A DNA stretch of 64,000 nucleotides from Clostridia bacterium (GTDB lineage Bacteria; Bacillota; Clostridia; Acetivibrionales; DSM-2933), in the NCBI GenBank assembly GCA_026418275.1, contig JAOABQ010000048.1:62001-126000 (forward strand). Direction: 5' to 3'. The notes under the pieces were generated by a model. That model was given only the letters and a program-made list of their open reading frames with translations. It was not told where the DNA came from and searched no databases. The translations under genes and the position numbers were made by a program. Each line of letters opens with the position of its first letter. Within the stretch, counting starts at the first letter, position 1. Positions 1 to 8,618 of this stretch are shown one piece after another.

Positions 1-993
1 TTGGATCAAACCAAGCTACCCACAGAGTATTCGTATCTAGAATGTAAAACCTATCAGGAGGTCGCAAAAGCAATCGTAGATATGATTGTCAGAGGTGCGC
101 CCGCAATCGGTGTTACTGCAGCTTATGGGATTGCTATCGGTGCAGGTGCGATTGAAGCAGTTTCCAAAGACGACTTTTTCAGAAAGCTTGAGGTTATCTG
201 TGATACTTTAAGAAGCACCCGCCCCACAGCGGTAAACCTTTTCTGGGCTGTGGACAGAATGCACAAAAATGCCCTCTCAAACCGTGAAAAGTCTCTGGAA
301 GACATTAAACATTCCTTGATCGAGGAAGCCCATAAAATGTATCAGGAGGATGTGGAAACCAATCAGTCTATAGGAAAACACGGTAATCTCCTAATAAAGG
401 AAAACACAACCATCCTAACCCACTGCAATGCCGGCGCCCTCGCTACCTGTGACTATGGTACTGCCATTAGCGTAATCCGTACAGCCCATGACTCGGGCAA
501 AAACATCCAGGTTTTTGCAGATGAAACCAGGCCATATCTTCAAGGAGCCCGTCTTACCGCTTGGGAACTTAAGGAAGCCGGTATCCCTGTCACCTTGATC
601 TGTGATAATATGGCAGGACATTTTATGAAGGAAGGACTCATTCATGGCGTCATTGTGGGTGCGGACAGAATTGCACAAAACGGGGACACTGCCAACAAAA
701 TCGGAACTTACTCGGTAGCTGTTCTTGCCAAGGAAAACAAAATCCCGTTTTATGTAGCTGCTCCGGTTTCCACCTTTGACTTCACAATTGAAAGCGGTGA
801 TCAAATTCCCATTGAGGAGCGAAAGCCTGATGAAGTAACCCACATTAAGGGTATTCAAATTGCGCCTCTTGATATCTCTGTCAGAAATCCTGCTTTTGAT
901 GTAACCCCAAACCGGTACATCACTGCGATTATAACGGAAAAAGGTATCGTTTATCCGCCTTTTAAAGAAAATATTCTAAAGCTGAAAGCTTAG
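1..993 (+). CDS. mtnA: S-methyl-5-thioribose-1-phosphate isomerase, 5'-truncated by window edge
   Basis: Isomerises 5-methylthioribose-1-phosphate to methylthioribulose-1-phosphate in the cytoplasmic methionine salvage pathway. Family motifs are clear: [13 protein letters not shown] (31-43), [11 protein letters not shown] (73-83), [14 protein letters not shown] (140-153), [16 protein letters not shown] (175-190), [19 protein letters not shown] (220-238). The Cys and Asp in HCNAG (C142) and GADRI (D222) match the B. subtilis catalytic pair C160/D240 with a constant offset of 18. About 18 N-terminal residues therefore lie before the window, and the TTG at base 1 is an internal Leu codon, not the start. 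The C-terminus is complete. A hairpin follows at 1022-1065. Identity is secure; only the start is missing. Confidence 0.95.
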   Translation: MDQTKLPTEYSYLECKTYQEVAKAIVDMIVRGAPAIGVTAAYGIAIGAGAIEAVSKDDFFRKLEVICDTLRSTRPTAVNLFWAVDRMHKNALSNREKSLEDIKHSLIEEAHKMYQEDVETNQSIGKHGNLLIKENTTILTHCNAGALATCDYGTAISVIRTAHDSGKNIQVFADETRPYLQGARLTAWELKEAGIPVTLICDNMAGHFMKEGLIHGVIVGADRIAQNGDTANKIGTYSVAVLAKENKIPFYVAAPVSTFDFTIESGDQIPIEERKPDEVTHIKGIQIAPLDISVRNPAFDVTPNRYITAIITEKGIVYPPFKENILKLKA

Positions 994-1021
994 ATTACCT
1001 CATATAATAATGTTACCATAC

Positions 1022-1065
1022 ACGCAATAAAGCCTTATATGGATTAAATGTAAGGCTTTATGCGT
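1022..1065 (+). terminator. Probable terminator after mtnA
   Basis: Near-perfect inverted repeat (arms of about 18 nt, ACGC..AAAGCCTTA against TAAGGCTTTATGCGT) directly downstream of the mtnA stop. Only a weak T-rich tail follows, so termination may be incomplete. Confidence 0.55.
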
Positions 1066-1083
1066 TTCCTGAAAAATTATTTC

Positions 1084-1112
1084 TTCAGAAAATGCATAAA
1101 TTCTGGTATAAT
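1084..1112 (+). promoter_or_regulatory. SigA-type promoter with extended -10 for the surface protein at 1154
   Basis: TTCAGA (1084-1089), a 17-bp spacer, then TATAAT (1107-1112) preceded by TGG, giving an extended -10 (TGnTATAAT). The start codon is 41 bp further on, after an AAGGAGG ribosome site at 1137-1143. Confidence 0.6.
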
Positions 1113-1153
1113 ATTAAAAAAGATCAGGCTATTCTGAAGGAGGCACTCTCTTC

Positions 1154-3592
1154 ATGTCAAAACAAACCATAAAAACGGTTATTCTTTTTCCTCTATTGCT
1201 GCTGGTTTTCCTATCCGGCTCTCCAAACTCCTTTGCGGCTTCACCCGCTGTCATTGGGGTAACTCTCGATGGTGAGAACGTCCCCTTGGATGTTCCGCCC
1301 ACTGTAGTCAATGGAAGAACCCTAGTACCTCTTCGGGCTATCTTTGAATCTCTCGGGGCCAAGGTCGAATGGGACGGAGCTACAAAAACCATCCGGGGAA
1401 CCAAACAGAACACCTCCATTACCCTTCAAATTGACAATAAAACTGCTTATGTTAATAACCAGCCTTATACATTGGATGTTCCCGCAACCATTATGCTTGG
1501 AAGAACTTTAGTACCCATGCGGTTTATTGCAGAAAGTCTGGGGGCTAAAATAAACTGGCTGGGCAAAACGAAAACGGTTGAAATCCTCACACAGGAACCG
1601 GTTAAAATTATAGATCCTAACTTGGAAGCCGTTATTCGTGAAATAATCGGCAAGCCGGCAGATGAAATTTATACCCGTGATGTAAAGAAGATTTCTTTTC
1701 TGGATCTGTCCGAAAAAAAGATTTCCAGTCTTGAAGGAATACAGCATTTCGTAAATGTAAAGGAAATTGATTTGAGTAAAAACACAATCACGGATATATC
1801 TCCTTTAATTCCCCTTCAAAAGCTCTCTTTTCTTAATATTTCAGAAAATAAGATCAGTAATTTCATGCCTTTAAATAATCTTAAAGAACTTGCCGTGCTC
1901 AATGCCGGAGCAGCCTTTATGGGTGACCTGTCACCCATTCGTGATCTTACCAATTTAAAGGAATTGCATTTATTTGAAAATAACTTAAGTGATATTACAC
2001 ATTTAAGCAATTTTAAAAACCTCACCATCTTAAACTTACATACAAATGCGATAAAAGATCTTTCTCCCTTAAAAAACCTGGAACAACTTACAGAACTTTA
2101 CCTCGGGAGAAACCAGATTATTGACATAACCCCTTTAAGCGCACTTAAAAAACTAAAAATTCTATACTTAGGCGAAAATCAAATCTATGATACATCCCCC
2201 TTAGCAGCCTTGTATCAACTAACCACTTTGGATATCTATTACAACCCAATCATTGATTTAAGTGTTTTTAAAGCCCTTCCCATGCTTCAAAGCATCATAA
2301 TTGAATCCTTCGGAGAAAAGACCCGGGTGGGACAGGAATTATTTAAAAAATACGATGATATGCTCTCTAAAGCCAGAGAAATTGTAAAAACTGTTATTAA
2401 GCCCGGAATGACAGATCTGGAAAAGGAAATGGCCTTTCATGATTATATCGTAAACCATACAAAATATGACACAGAAAACTACGAAAAAGATACGATTCCA
2501 AACGCAGCACATGCTCCCGAAGGAGTACTGCTCAATGGATCCGCTGTTTGCGATGGGTACGCCAGAACCATGCAAATCCTTTGCAATATGGCAGGCCTTG
2601 AATGCTTATTGGTTATAGGCGAAGGCTATGGTAAAAAAGGTTGGGAAGCTCATGCCTGGAATATGATTAAAATGAACGGCATTTACTACCATTTGGATCC
2701 GACTTTCAATGATCCGACCCAAAACGAAAGGAATGTTTTATCTCATTTCTATTTCAATGTTTCGGATAAACAAATGGCATCCAGCCATAAATGGAACAAA
2801 AAGGACTATCCCCCATGCAGTAATGACAGTCAGGATTTTAACCGCACCATTTCCTTAAGCAAAAGTATGGTATTTATAAATAACGATCTTATCTCTGTCG
2901 AAGAAAACCACCTGAGGAAAGTGGATTTTACTAACTTTGAAAGCCAAAAAATGCTTGAAGGTTCTATAAAAAACCTTGCTACAGATGGTGTTTTCCTTTA
3001 CTATATCAACGAAAGCGAGGGAAAGAAACTTTATAAAATGAAGCCGGACGGAACCCAAAAATCCGTTATTTGTGATGAACCTGTCGATCTTTTTGAAATT
3101 TACGGTGGAAACCTCTTTTGCATTAGTGGAGAAAAGACTTTTCGTATTTCCAGCGAAGGGGCCAATAAAATCACAATTGCCACCGGGATTAATACCAGCC
3201 TCTATGTACTTGATCAGTGGGTTTATTATAAATCCTATACCTGGTACGCAGGTTCAGGATTTTTTAAAGTAGGTTTTGACGGACAAGGCAATACCCCCTT
3301 AAACAATATAAAGCCATCCGGATTTATACTTTCACCCGATGGCAATGAGGTTGAGTACTATTATGGTAATCGTGAATTTATCATTGATCAATGGATATAC
3401 TATATCAATTCGGATGATAAAAACAGCATTTACCGACTCCATCTTACTCAGGGAGAAAATCAAAAACTAAACAGTGATGAATCGGATGAGGTAGAAATAG
3501 CAGGTAACTGGGTTTATTATATAAACAAAAGTGATGGAAATAAGTATTATCGGGTAAAAACCGATGGAACCGCAAGGGAAGAAATACATTAG
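1154..3592 (+). CDS. Exported surface protein: copper-amine-oxidase-like repeats, LRRs, transglutaminase-like domain, beta-propeller tail
   Basis: 812 aa. Signal peptide (1-29), two copper-amine-oxidase N-terminal-like repeats (about 31-147, each with a GRTLVPLR/GRTLVPMRF core), an LRR cap and 22-residue internalin-type LRRs (about 153-405), a transglutaminase/protease-like domain with visible Cys-His-Asp triad (C466 in GSAVCDGYA, H500 in EAHAWN, D515 in HLDPTFND), and a C-terminal repeat region rich in WVYYIN / LYKMKPDGT motifs (575-812, DUF5050-like propeller). The start is supported by AAGGAGG 10 nt upstream. The LRR cap (..LEAVIREIIGKP..) resembles that of the LRR-dockerin protein at 5271-8420, and the oxidase-like repeats recur in the cohesin protein next door. 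The role is inferred: extracellular, perhaps processing or cross-linking peptides at the envelope. Substrate unknown. Confidence 0.85.
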   Translation: MSKQTIKTVILFPLLLLVFLSGSPNSFAASPAVIGVTLDGENVPLDVPPTVVNGRTLVPLRAIFESLGAKVEWDGATKTIRGTKQNTSITLQIDNKTAYVNNQPYTLDVPATIMLGRTLVPMRFIAESLGAKINWLGKTKTVEILTQEPVKIIDPNLEAVIREIIGKPADEIYTRDVKKISFLDLSEKKISSLEGIQHFVNVKEIDLSKNTITDISPLIPLQKLSFLNISENKISNFMPLNNLKELAVLNAGAAFMGDLSPIRDLTNLKELHLFENNLSDITHLSNFKNLTILNLHTNAIKDLSPLKNLEQLTELYLGRNQIIDITPLSALKKLKILYLGENQIYDTSPLAALYQLTTLDIYYNPIIDLSVFKALPMLQSIIIESFGEKTRVGQELFKKYDDMLSKAREIVKTVIKPGMTDLEKEMAFHDYIVNHTKYDTENYEKDTIPNAAHAPEGVLLNGSAVCDGYARTMQILCNMAGLECLLVIGEGYGKKGWEAHAWNMIKMNGIYYHLDPTFNDPTQNERNVLSHFYFNVSDKQMASSHKWNKKDYPPCSNDSQDFNRTISLSKSMVFINNDLISVEENHLRKVDFTNFESQKMLEGSIKNLATDGVFLYYINESEGKKLYKMKPDGTQKSVICDEPVDLFEIYGGNLFCISGEKTFRISSEGANKITIATGINTSLYVLDQWVYYKSYTWYAGSGFFKVGFDGQGNTPLNNIKPSGFILSPDGNEVEYYYGNREFIIDQWIYYINSDDKNSIYRLHLTQGENQKLNSDESDEVEIAGNWVYYINKSDGNKYYRVKTDGTAREEIH

Positions 3593-3602
3593 TACAAAAA
3601 CT

Positions 3603-3632
3603 AATCCCGGTTGACTTAGCTCAACCGGGATT
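3603..3632. terminator. Bidirectional terminator between convergent genes
   Basis: Perfect 12-bp stem AATCCCGGTTGA / TCAACCGGGATT with a 6-nt loop, between two convergent genes. The minus-strand reading is followed by GTTTTTG and the plus-strand reading by a T-rich run, so it can serve both. Confidence 0.85.
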
Positions 3633-3653
3633 TACTTTTATTGCCTCATTATT

Positions 3654-4640
3654 TTATTTAGTATAAATGTTTATGGTTTTGGTCTTTCCTTCCCACTCCA
3701 CTTTATTTCCAAAGCTTTCCGAGATGAAACGGAGAGGTACGAAGGTTCTTCCGGACACAACAGACGCTTTTGTATCAAGTACTTTTACTTCCCCATTAAC
3801 CGTTGCTTTGCTTTCACCTATCTTAATGATAATTTTTCTTGTATTATAATTGATTTCAACTTTCTTCTCTTTACCATCCCAATTAACTGTTGCCCCAAGT
3901 GCTTCCGATATAAACCGGATAGGCACCATTGTACGACTCTCTTTGTTTACAAAAGGCTTGGCATCTTTGAATACCATTTGAACCCCATCTACTTTAACGA
4001 TAATTTCTCCTGTTGTTGTATTGGTGTTAGCAGGAGATGAGGCATTGATTGTGGCAGGTTGTACTACTTTATAACCTGTATCTGCTTCAATTGCTTTTGC
4101 ATTCCAATCACTCAAAAGTATGCCGTTTTTCGAATTAGGTATAGTCGCCGTTTTTTCAAATCTTATATCGGTCTTGGCTTTCTTAAGAACCTTAAAACCG
4201 ATAACCCCTAATACTCCACTGGATTCGCCCTTCCCTGATTTTATGTAATCAGCTGTATTGATATAAGTTCTTCCGAAATTGATAATCCCTACATTGGAAT
4301 CCGGCTTGACTATATTGGAAGCGACTTCAATAATAGAATATTCATCCTCATTCACAAGTATTGTACCGTTTTTAGGCTTGGTTTTTTCTGTAAAGGGATC
4401 ACCCGTATTAGGATCGACTGCCTGAAGAACACTTAGGTCAAACGCTATGTTTACCTGAAATGAAAGAAGGTTGGGAATCTTGTCCACTTTGACTGTAGCT
4501 TTAATAATTTCGCCCACATTCGCGTTAGACTTATCCAGTTCGATGGATACTGTTCCGGTTTCTCCGGCAAAGGAGATCAATGCAAATACATTTGTAATTA
4601 CCACTAGCGAGACAAAAAAAGCAATTAACTTCTTTTTCAT
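3654..4640 (-). CDS. Secreted type II cohesin protein with copper-amine-oxidase-like repeats
   Basis: 328 aa. Signal peptide (1-25); one cohesin (about 29-195) that reads like the type II cohesins of SdbA/OlpB: VSIELDKSNANVGEIIKATV at the start, FQVNIAFDLSVLQAVDPNTG in the middle, GVLGVIGFKVLKK and a LLSDWN..GYKVVQP end. A Thr/Asn-rich linker follows, then two copper-amine-oxidase N-terminal-like repeats (about 213-326; RTMVPIRFISEALGATVNW, GRTFVPLRFISESFGNKVEW), as in the gene at 1154. No SLH domain or sortase motif is visible, so the oxidase-like repeats may be the wall-attachment part (inference). AAGGGG ribosome site upstream of ATG. Type II cohesins bind type II dockerins, and the next gene upstream on the same strand (5271-8420) ends in one. 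Confidence 0.85.
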   Translation of the reverse strand: MKKKLIAFFVSLVVITNVFALISFAGETGTVSIELDKSNANVGEIIKATVKVDKIPNLLSFQVNIAFDLSVLQAVDPNTGDPFTEKTKPKNGTILVNEDEYSIIEVASNIVKPDSNVGIINFGRTYINTADYIKSGKGESSGVLGVIGFKVLKKAKTDIRFEKTATIPNSKNGILLSDWNAKAIEADTGYKVVQPATINASSPANTNTTTGEIIVKVDGVQMVFKDAKPFVNKESRTMVPIRFISEALGATVNWDGKEKKVEINYNTRKIIIKIGESKATVNGEVKVLDTKASVVSGRTFVPLRFISESFGNKVEWEGKTKTINIYTK

Positions 4641-5069
4641 AAGTCTACCCCTTTTCTTTAAGCATTTTATCCATAGAAATTACGACACAATCATAACCCT
4701 TGTATATTCATGTACCACGAACGCATTGACTACATGTTCATCCAAATGGTTATTCAATATCGCATCCTATATTATTTATAATGCTTGAAAACATTTGCCT
4801 CATCAATTCCCTGTTAATGTAAGGAAGTGGTCGGTAAATGTTTAAGCACTATATTCACTGGAAAATCTTATACCATTTATTTTAAAACCCATAAGAATAT
4901 ATTAAATTATTTTTCCTTCATATGCAATATCCGATCTTGTCCAGTCCATGCTTATTATCAAAAATATTCTATATTGAACGTGATAAAGATTTTACATCGT
5001 GCTTCAATTTCCGTACTTTAATATCGTGAGAATTCAATTTATCCGTGCAAAATCAATTTCAAGATTTAA
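4641..5069. other. Intergenic stretch, no supported gene
   Basis: AT-rich region upstream of the cohesin gene. It should hold the promoter for that gene, but no convincing -35/-10 pair was found. Short reading frames here lack ribosome sites and protein-like composition. A decayed gene end follows at 5070-5256. Confidence 0.5.
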
Positions 5070-5256
5070 TTACAAACCTATTTTCCCTTCAAATTTTTTT
5101 ACGTCTTTTAAAATATCCGCCTTCGGTGAGGCAAGCTTTAAATACTCCCTGCTTAAACACATCACCCAGATAAAAATATGCCTTTCCGAGGTTGAAAGCA
5201 AGTCTTTCGGTTATTTCAATACATAAATTTAAGACTGCCTCCAACTTGGGAGACAG
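5070..5256 (-). pseudogene. Remnant of the 3' end of a TPR-like gene, frameshifted
   Basis: Reading the minus strand from about 5256 gives protein-like text (..KLEAVLNLCIEITERL then AFNLGKAYFYLGDVFKQ) in one frame. After a single extra base near 5146 it continues in the next frame as EYLKLASPKADILKDVKKF EGKIGL, then TAA at 5070-5072. The composition and the LGKAYFYLGD pattern resemble a tetratricopeptide helix pair and a natural C-terminus. No start or ribosome site is seen, and the upstream part runs through the hairpin at 5233-5258 after the LRR gene stop. Interpreted as a decayed gene end; no parent gene is recognised in the window. Confidence 0.4.
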
Positions 5257-5258
5257 CC
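5233..5258 (-). terminator. Hairpin after the LRR-dockerin gene
   Basis: Ten base pairs including G-U wobbles (GGCTGTCTCC / GGAGGCAGTC on the minus strand), 6-nt loop, 13 bp after the stop codon. The downstream tract is only moderately T-rich. Confidence 0.55.
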
Positions 5259-5270
5259 CTTTTAATTTTA

Positions 5271-8200
5271 TTAATTCACTTTCGGGTAATTCAAAGACGA
5301 TGTATTAAAATGCTTTATAATGACCATAATGTCTACCATATTAATCGCATTATCCTTATTCAAATCAACTTCAGGTTTATACTTTCCATCTCCAGCCGCA
5401 CTATTAAAGTATTTGATCAATTCAATAATATCCCCCATATTGATAGCACCGTCTTGTTCGCCTTGTCCTGGGAGATCTCCGCACCACATATCCACGGGAA
5501 CTGCTTCTGTGCCCATATACACATCTCCTGTAACTACCAGCTTTTCAATGTTTCTTGTAAGATAATTTGGCTTACTGATTCTTAAGTTGTAACCAGTTTC
5601 ATTTTTTGGAACTCCAAGAATCTCAAAATATCCTTTGGTATCTGAAAAGGCAAATACTTCTGCTCCATCAATCTCAATCTTAAACCCTTCTTTTAATTGC
5701 TGTTCGGCTATAAGGGAATAATCAAAATCCGGTTTTATATATCCTCTAATACCAAAAGCTCCTCCGATTAGCTCAAAATCCTTATAATCCAGCTTGTTAT
5801 AGAAACTTGACAGTGGTGTGAAATCTCTGACCGGGTTCCACTCTAAAGTAAGAACAGTTAAATTTTCAAGGGAACTTAAAGGAGAAACATCACTGATACG
5901 GTTATTATTGAGTTTTAAAATGCGTAAATTTGTTAGTTCTTGCAGTTCATCAGCATAGGGTATATTATTAAAACTTAAATCCAATTCTTGAAGGTTTTTC
6001 AAATTACGCAATCCAAGTATATCTATCCCCTGATTTCTCGAAGCATTAAGCTTTATCAAGTTAGGCAGCATTGCTAAACCATTTAAGCTGCTTACACGAT
6101 TGTTGCTGATATCCAGAGCACATAAATCTTTTAAATCATGCAAAGGATTCAAATCACGAAGTAGGTTATTACTCAAGTAAAGCTCTTTTAAGTTTGTCAG
6201 GTTTCTCAATGGATTGATGTCCTCAATCCCGTTTCCACTTAAATTAAGTTTCTTGAGTTTCCTTAAATCGTTTAGGACACCCAAATCAAAGGCTTGGCTA
6301 CTGCCTATTGTATCACTAAAATCAACCATATTGCTTAAATCCAGCTCTTCTAAGTTAGTAAGGTTACGGATAAAGCTAACATCCCCTATTCTGCATCCGT
6401 TTAAGTTTAGCACCTTTAATCCTTGTAAGCTGCTGATGGGATTGATACTAATGATCTTGGTTTTGTTTAAACTTAATTTTGTTAGGTTATTCATTGTTCT
6501 CAAGTGATCGATATTGTTTATTTCGTTATTATCAAGTTCCAAAACCGATAATGCATGTAGGTTTTGTATTCCCTCTATATTTGTGATTCTATTGTTACTC
6601 AGGTATAACTCGGTTATAGGTAAATTCCTTAGTCCCTGGATATCAGTGATTCTGTTTCCGCTTAAGTTAAGCTTTTTTAAGTTTATTAGACCACTTAAAG
6701 GACTTATATTCATCTCAGGTGCCGGCATTCCCGGAGTTACGGGAATTTTACTTATATTATTGCTTAAATCCAATATTTCTAGGCTTTGTATATTGCCAAC
6801 TGAATTAATATCTATAAGCCTATTGCTACTTAAATCAAGTTCTTTCAAATTTCTTAAATTACTGATTCTATGTACGCTTCCAATATTATTATCCTTTGCG
6901 CTCAATTTGTTTAACTTGTTCATCCATTCCAAACGGTCCAGATTATCTATTGCATTATTGTCAATTTCTAAAACAGTTAATTCGGTATGCCTTTCCAATG
7001 CATCAATATTACTTAACTTGTTATTATTTAGGTAAATTTCAGTTAACGGTAAGTTCCTTAAAATATTAATATCCGTTATTCCATTGCCGCTTAAGTTAAG
7101 CTTTTTTAGATTGGTAAGTCCGCTTAAAGGGCTGATGTTCATAGAAGGTTTCGGCATACCCGGCGGTACGGGAATTTTGTTTATATTGTTGCTTAAATCC
7201 AATGCTTCAAGTCCTGCCATATTACTAATGGGGTTAATATCCATTATTTTATTGCCACTCAAATTAAGTTCCTTCAGATTTCTTAATTTATTGATTATAC
7301 TTATGCCTCCAATGTTATTATTATTGGCACTTAACTTGGTTAGCCTGTTTAGCATACCTAAACGGTCCAGGTTATCTATCATATTATTATCAAGTTCTAA
7401 TATGGTTAATTCCCTTAGTCCCTCTAATCCATCTATATCACGTAACTTATTGCTATTTATATATAACTCAGTTAAAGGTAAGTTCCTTAAGCTGTTGAGG
7501 TTTATTATATTGTTCTCACTTAAATTAAGTTTTTTAAGACTTATAAGTCCGCTTATAACACTAAGGTCCATAACCGGTTCTGGAAACCACGGATCTATTA
7601 GATTTTTGCTTAAATTATTGCTTAAATCCAATACTTCAAGGCCGACTAGGTTGCTGATAGGGCTTATATTTATAATTCGATTGCCACTTAAGTTAAGTTC
7701 CTTGAGATTTCTCAGATTACCTAAACTATAGATACCTCCAACATTATTATTCTTGGCACTTAACTTTGTTAGTTTATCCAGCATTTCCAATCGGTCCAAG
7801 TTATCTATCATATTATTATCAAGTTCTAATATGCTTAATTCCCTTAGTCCCTCTAATCCATCTATATCACGTAACTTATTGCTATTTATATATAACTCAG
7901 TTAATGGTAAGTTCCTTAAGCTGTTGAGGTTTATTATATTGTTCTCACTTAAATTAAGTTTTTTAAGATTTATAAGTCCGCTTATAACACTAAGGTCCAT
8001 TACCGGTTCTGGAAACCACGGATCCATTAGATTTTTGCTTAAATTATTGCTTAAATCCAATACTTCAAGACCAACTAAATTACTAATAGGGCTTATATTT
8101 ATGATTATATTGCCACTTAAGTTAAGTTCCTTAAGTCCAGTAAAATGTTGAATCCCTTCTATATTATGTATTTCTTTATTGGACAAATCCAATTGGGTCA

Positions 8201-8420
8201 TAACTTCAACTTCACTTTTCAAAATCTCTCCCAAAGGCTTATTCAATACATTTCTAACTGCTGATTCAAAATTGAGGTCGGGAAAATAAACCGCTAAGTC
8301 ATTTTCCAATAATTGAGCTTCACTTTTTTGAATCCCCTCCTGTGCAAATGAACCCATTAGATTGAGTAAAACCATTAGAAATACTAAAAATAAACTCATT
8401 ATTCTTTTTGATTTTCTCAC
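5271..8420 (-). CDS. Exported leucine-rich-repeat protein with X-module and type II dockerin
   Basis: 1049 aa. Signal peptide (about 1-27), LRR cap, then about 800 residues of internalin-type LRRs (xxLxxLxLxxNxIxxI). An X-module follows (about 888-975, GYIKPDFDYS..GYFEILGVP) and a dockerin (about 976-1045) with INMGDIIELIKYFN and VDLNKDNAINMVDIMVIIKH. The tail closely matches the X-module-type II dockerin of the C. thermocellum scaffoldin CipA as I recall it, and the tail of the chitinase at 26237. It should therefore dock onto type II cohesins at the cell surface; the gene at 3654 encodes one. Start is GTG with GGGAGG 7 nt upstream. The LRR region contains four 143-residue repeats (separate entry). 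The LRR ligand is unknown; adhesion is an inference. Confidence 0.88.
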   Translation of the reverse strand: MRKSKRIMSLFLVFLMVLLNLMGSFAQEGIQKSEAQLLENDLAVYFPDLNFESAVRNVLNKPLGEILKSEVEVMTQLDLSNKEIHNIEGIQHFTGLKELNLSGNIIINISPISNLVGLEVLDLSNNLSKNLMDPWFPEPVMDLSVISGLINLKKLNLSENNIINLNSLRNLPLTELYINSNKLRDIDGLEGLRELSILELDNNMIDNLDRLEMLDKLTKLSAKNNNVGGIYSLGNLRNLKELNLSGNRIINISPISNLVGLEVLDLSNNLSKNLIDPWFPEPVMDLSVISGLISLKKLNLSENNIINLNSLRNLPLTELYINSNKLRDIDGLEGLRELTILELDNNMIDNLDRLGMLNRLTKLSANNNNIGGISIINKLRNLKELNLSGNKIMDINPISNMAGLEALDLSNNINKIPVPPGMPKPSMNISPLSGLTNLKKLNLSGNGITDINILRNLPLTEIYLNNNKLSNIDALERHTELTVLEIDNNAIDNLDRLEWMNKLNKLSAKDNNIGSVHRISNLRNLKELDLSSNRLIDINSVGNIQSLEILDLSNNISKIPVTPGMPAPEMNISPLSGLINLKKLNLSGNRITDIQGLRNLPITELYLSNNRITNIEGIQNLHALSVLELDNNEINNIDHLRTMNNLTKLSLNKTKIISINPISSLQGLKVLNLNGCRIGDVSFIRNLTNLEELDLSNMVDFSDTIGSSQAFDLGVLNDLRKLKKLNLSGNGIEDINPLRNLTNLKELYLSNNLLRDLNPLHDLKDLCALDISNNRVSSLNGLAMLPNLIKLNASRNQGIDILGLRNLKNLQELDLSFNNIPYADELQELTNLRILKLNNNRISDVSPLSSLENLTVLTLEWNPVRDFTPLSSFYNKLDYKDFELIGGAFGIRGYIKPDFDYSLIAEQQLKEGFKIEIDGAEVFAFSDTKGYFEILGVPKNETGYNLRISKPNYLTRNIEKLVVTGDVYMGTEAVPVDMWCGDLPGQGEQDGAINMGDIIELIKYFNSAAGDGKYKPEVDLNKDNAINMVDIMVIIKHFNTSSLNYPKVN
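6420..8135 (-). repeat. Four tandem 429-bp (143-residue) units inside the LRR gene
   Basis: The block coding for KELNLSGN recurs with plus-strand markers at 8113, 7684, 7255 and 6826, a constant step of 429 bp. The two 5'-most units differ at only about a dozen of 143 residues by hand count, and the first 85 residues at about three. The other two are more diverged (a PWFPEP segment replaced by PPGMPKP / TPGMPAP). Consistent with recent unequal crossing-over that preserves reading frame and LRR phase. Confidence 0.85.
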
Positions 8421-8471
8421 GTTGAAACCTCCCTTAATTATTTTATATATCTTTTTTTTCCAACTACCTAC

Positions 8472-8537
8472 ATCCTATAATAAACAATGCTTTTATTCAA
8501 GATGCCGAAAGTCACAAGTTTCACATCCGAAAGTCAC
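8472..8537 (-). promoter_or_regulatory. Putative promoter and paired direct repeats upstream of the LRR-dockerin gene
   Basis: Two copies of CCGAAAGTCAC (8505-8515 and 8527-8537, plus strand) start 22 bp apart, two helical turns. The nearer copy lies 4 bp upstream of a minus-strand TTGAAT (8500-8495). The -10 is weak (TATAGG at 8479-8474, 15-bp spacer), the layout of an activator-dependent promoter. The regulator is unknown. Confidence 0.4.
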
Positions 8538-8540
8538 TAT

Positions 8541-8590
8541 TTTAAAAAAACAACTCCCATAAACATTCCATACGGAATATCCATGGGAGT
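8541..8590 (-). terminator. aroB: Rho-independent terminator after aroB
   Basis: On the minus strand ACTCCCAT and ATGGGAGT pair around an inner ATTCC/GGAAT stem, followed by TTGTTTTTTT. It lies 29 bp after the aroB stop. Confidence 0.85.
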
Positions 8591-8618
8591 CCTTTACAGT
8601 TCTAAATCGCACTACGAA

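Noticed and set aside
1..3. TTG at base 1 as a genuine start of mtnA
   Set aside because: The catalytic residues are offset by 18 from B. subtilis MtnA and the text begins inside the conserved LDQTKLP strand, so the gene starts before the window.
4827..5226. Plus-strand frames of 64 and 75 codons in the gap before the LRR gene
   Set aside because: No ribosome sites and poor composition; the opposite strand better fits a decayed TPR-like gene end.
6214..8151. Several long plus-strand open frames of 97-215 codons opposite the LRR gene
   Set aside because: They are the antisense of a repetitive LRR gene with biased codons; they repeat with the same 429-bp step and have no ribosome sites.
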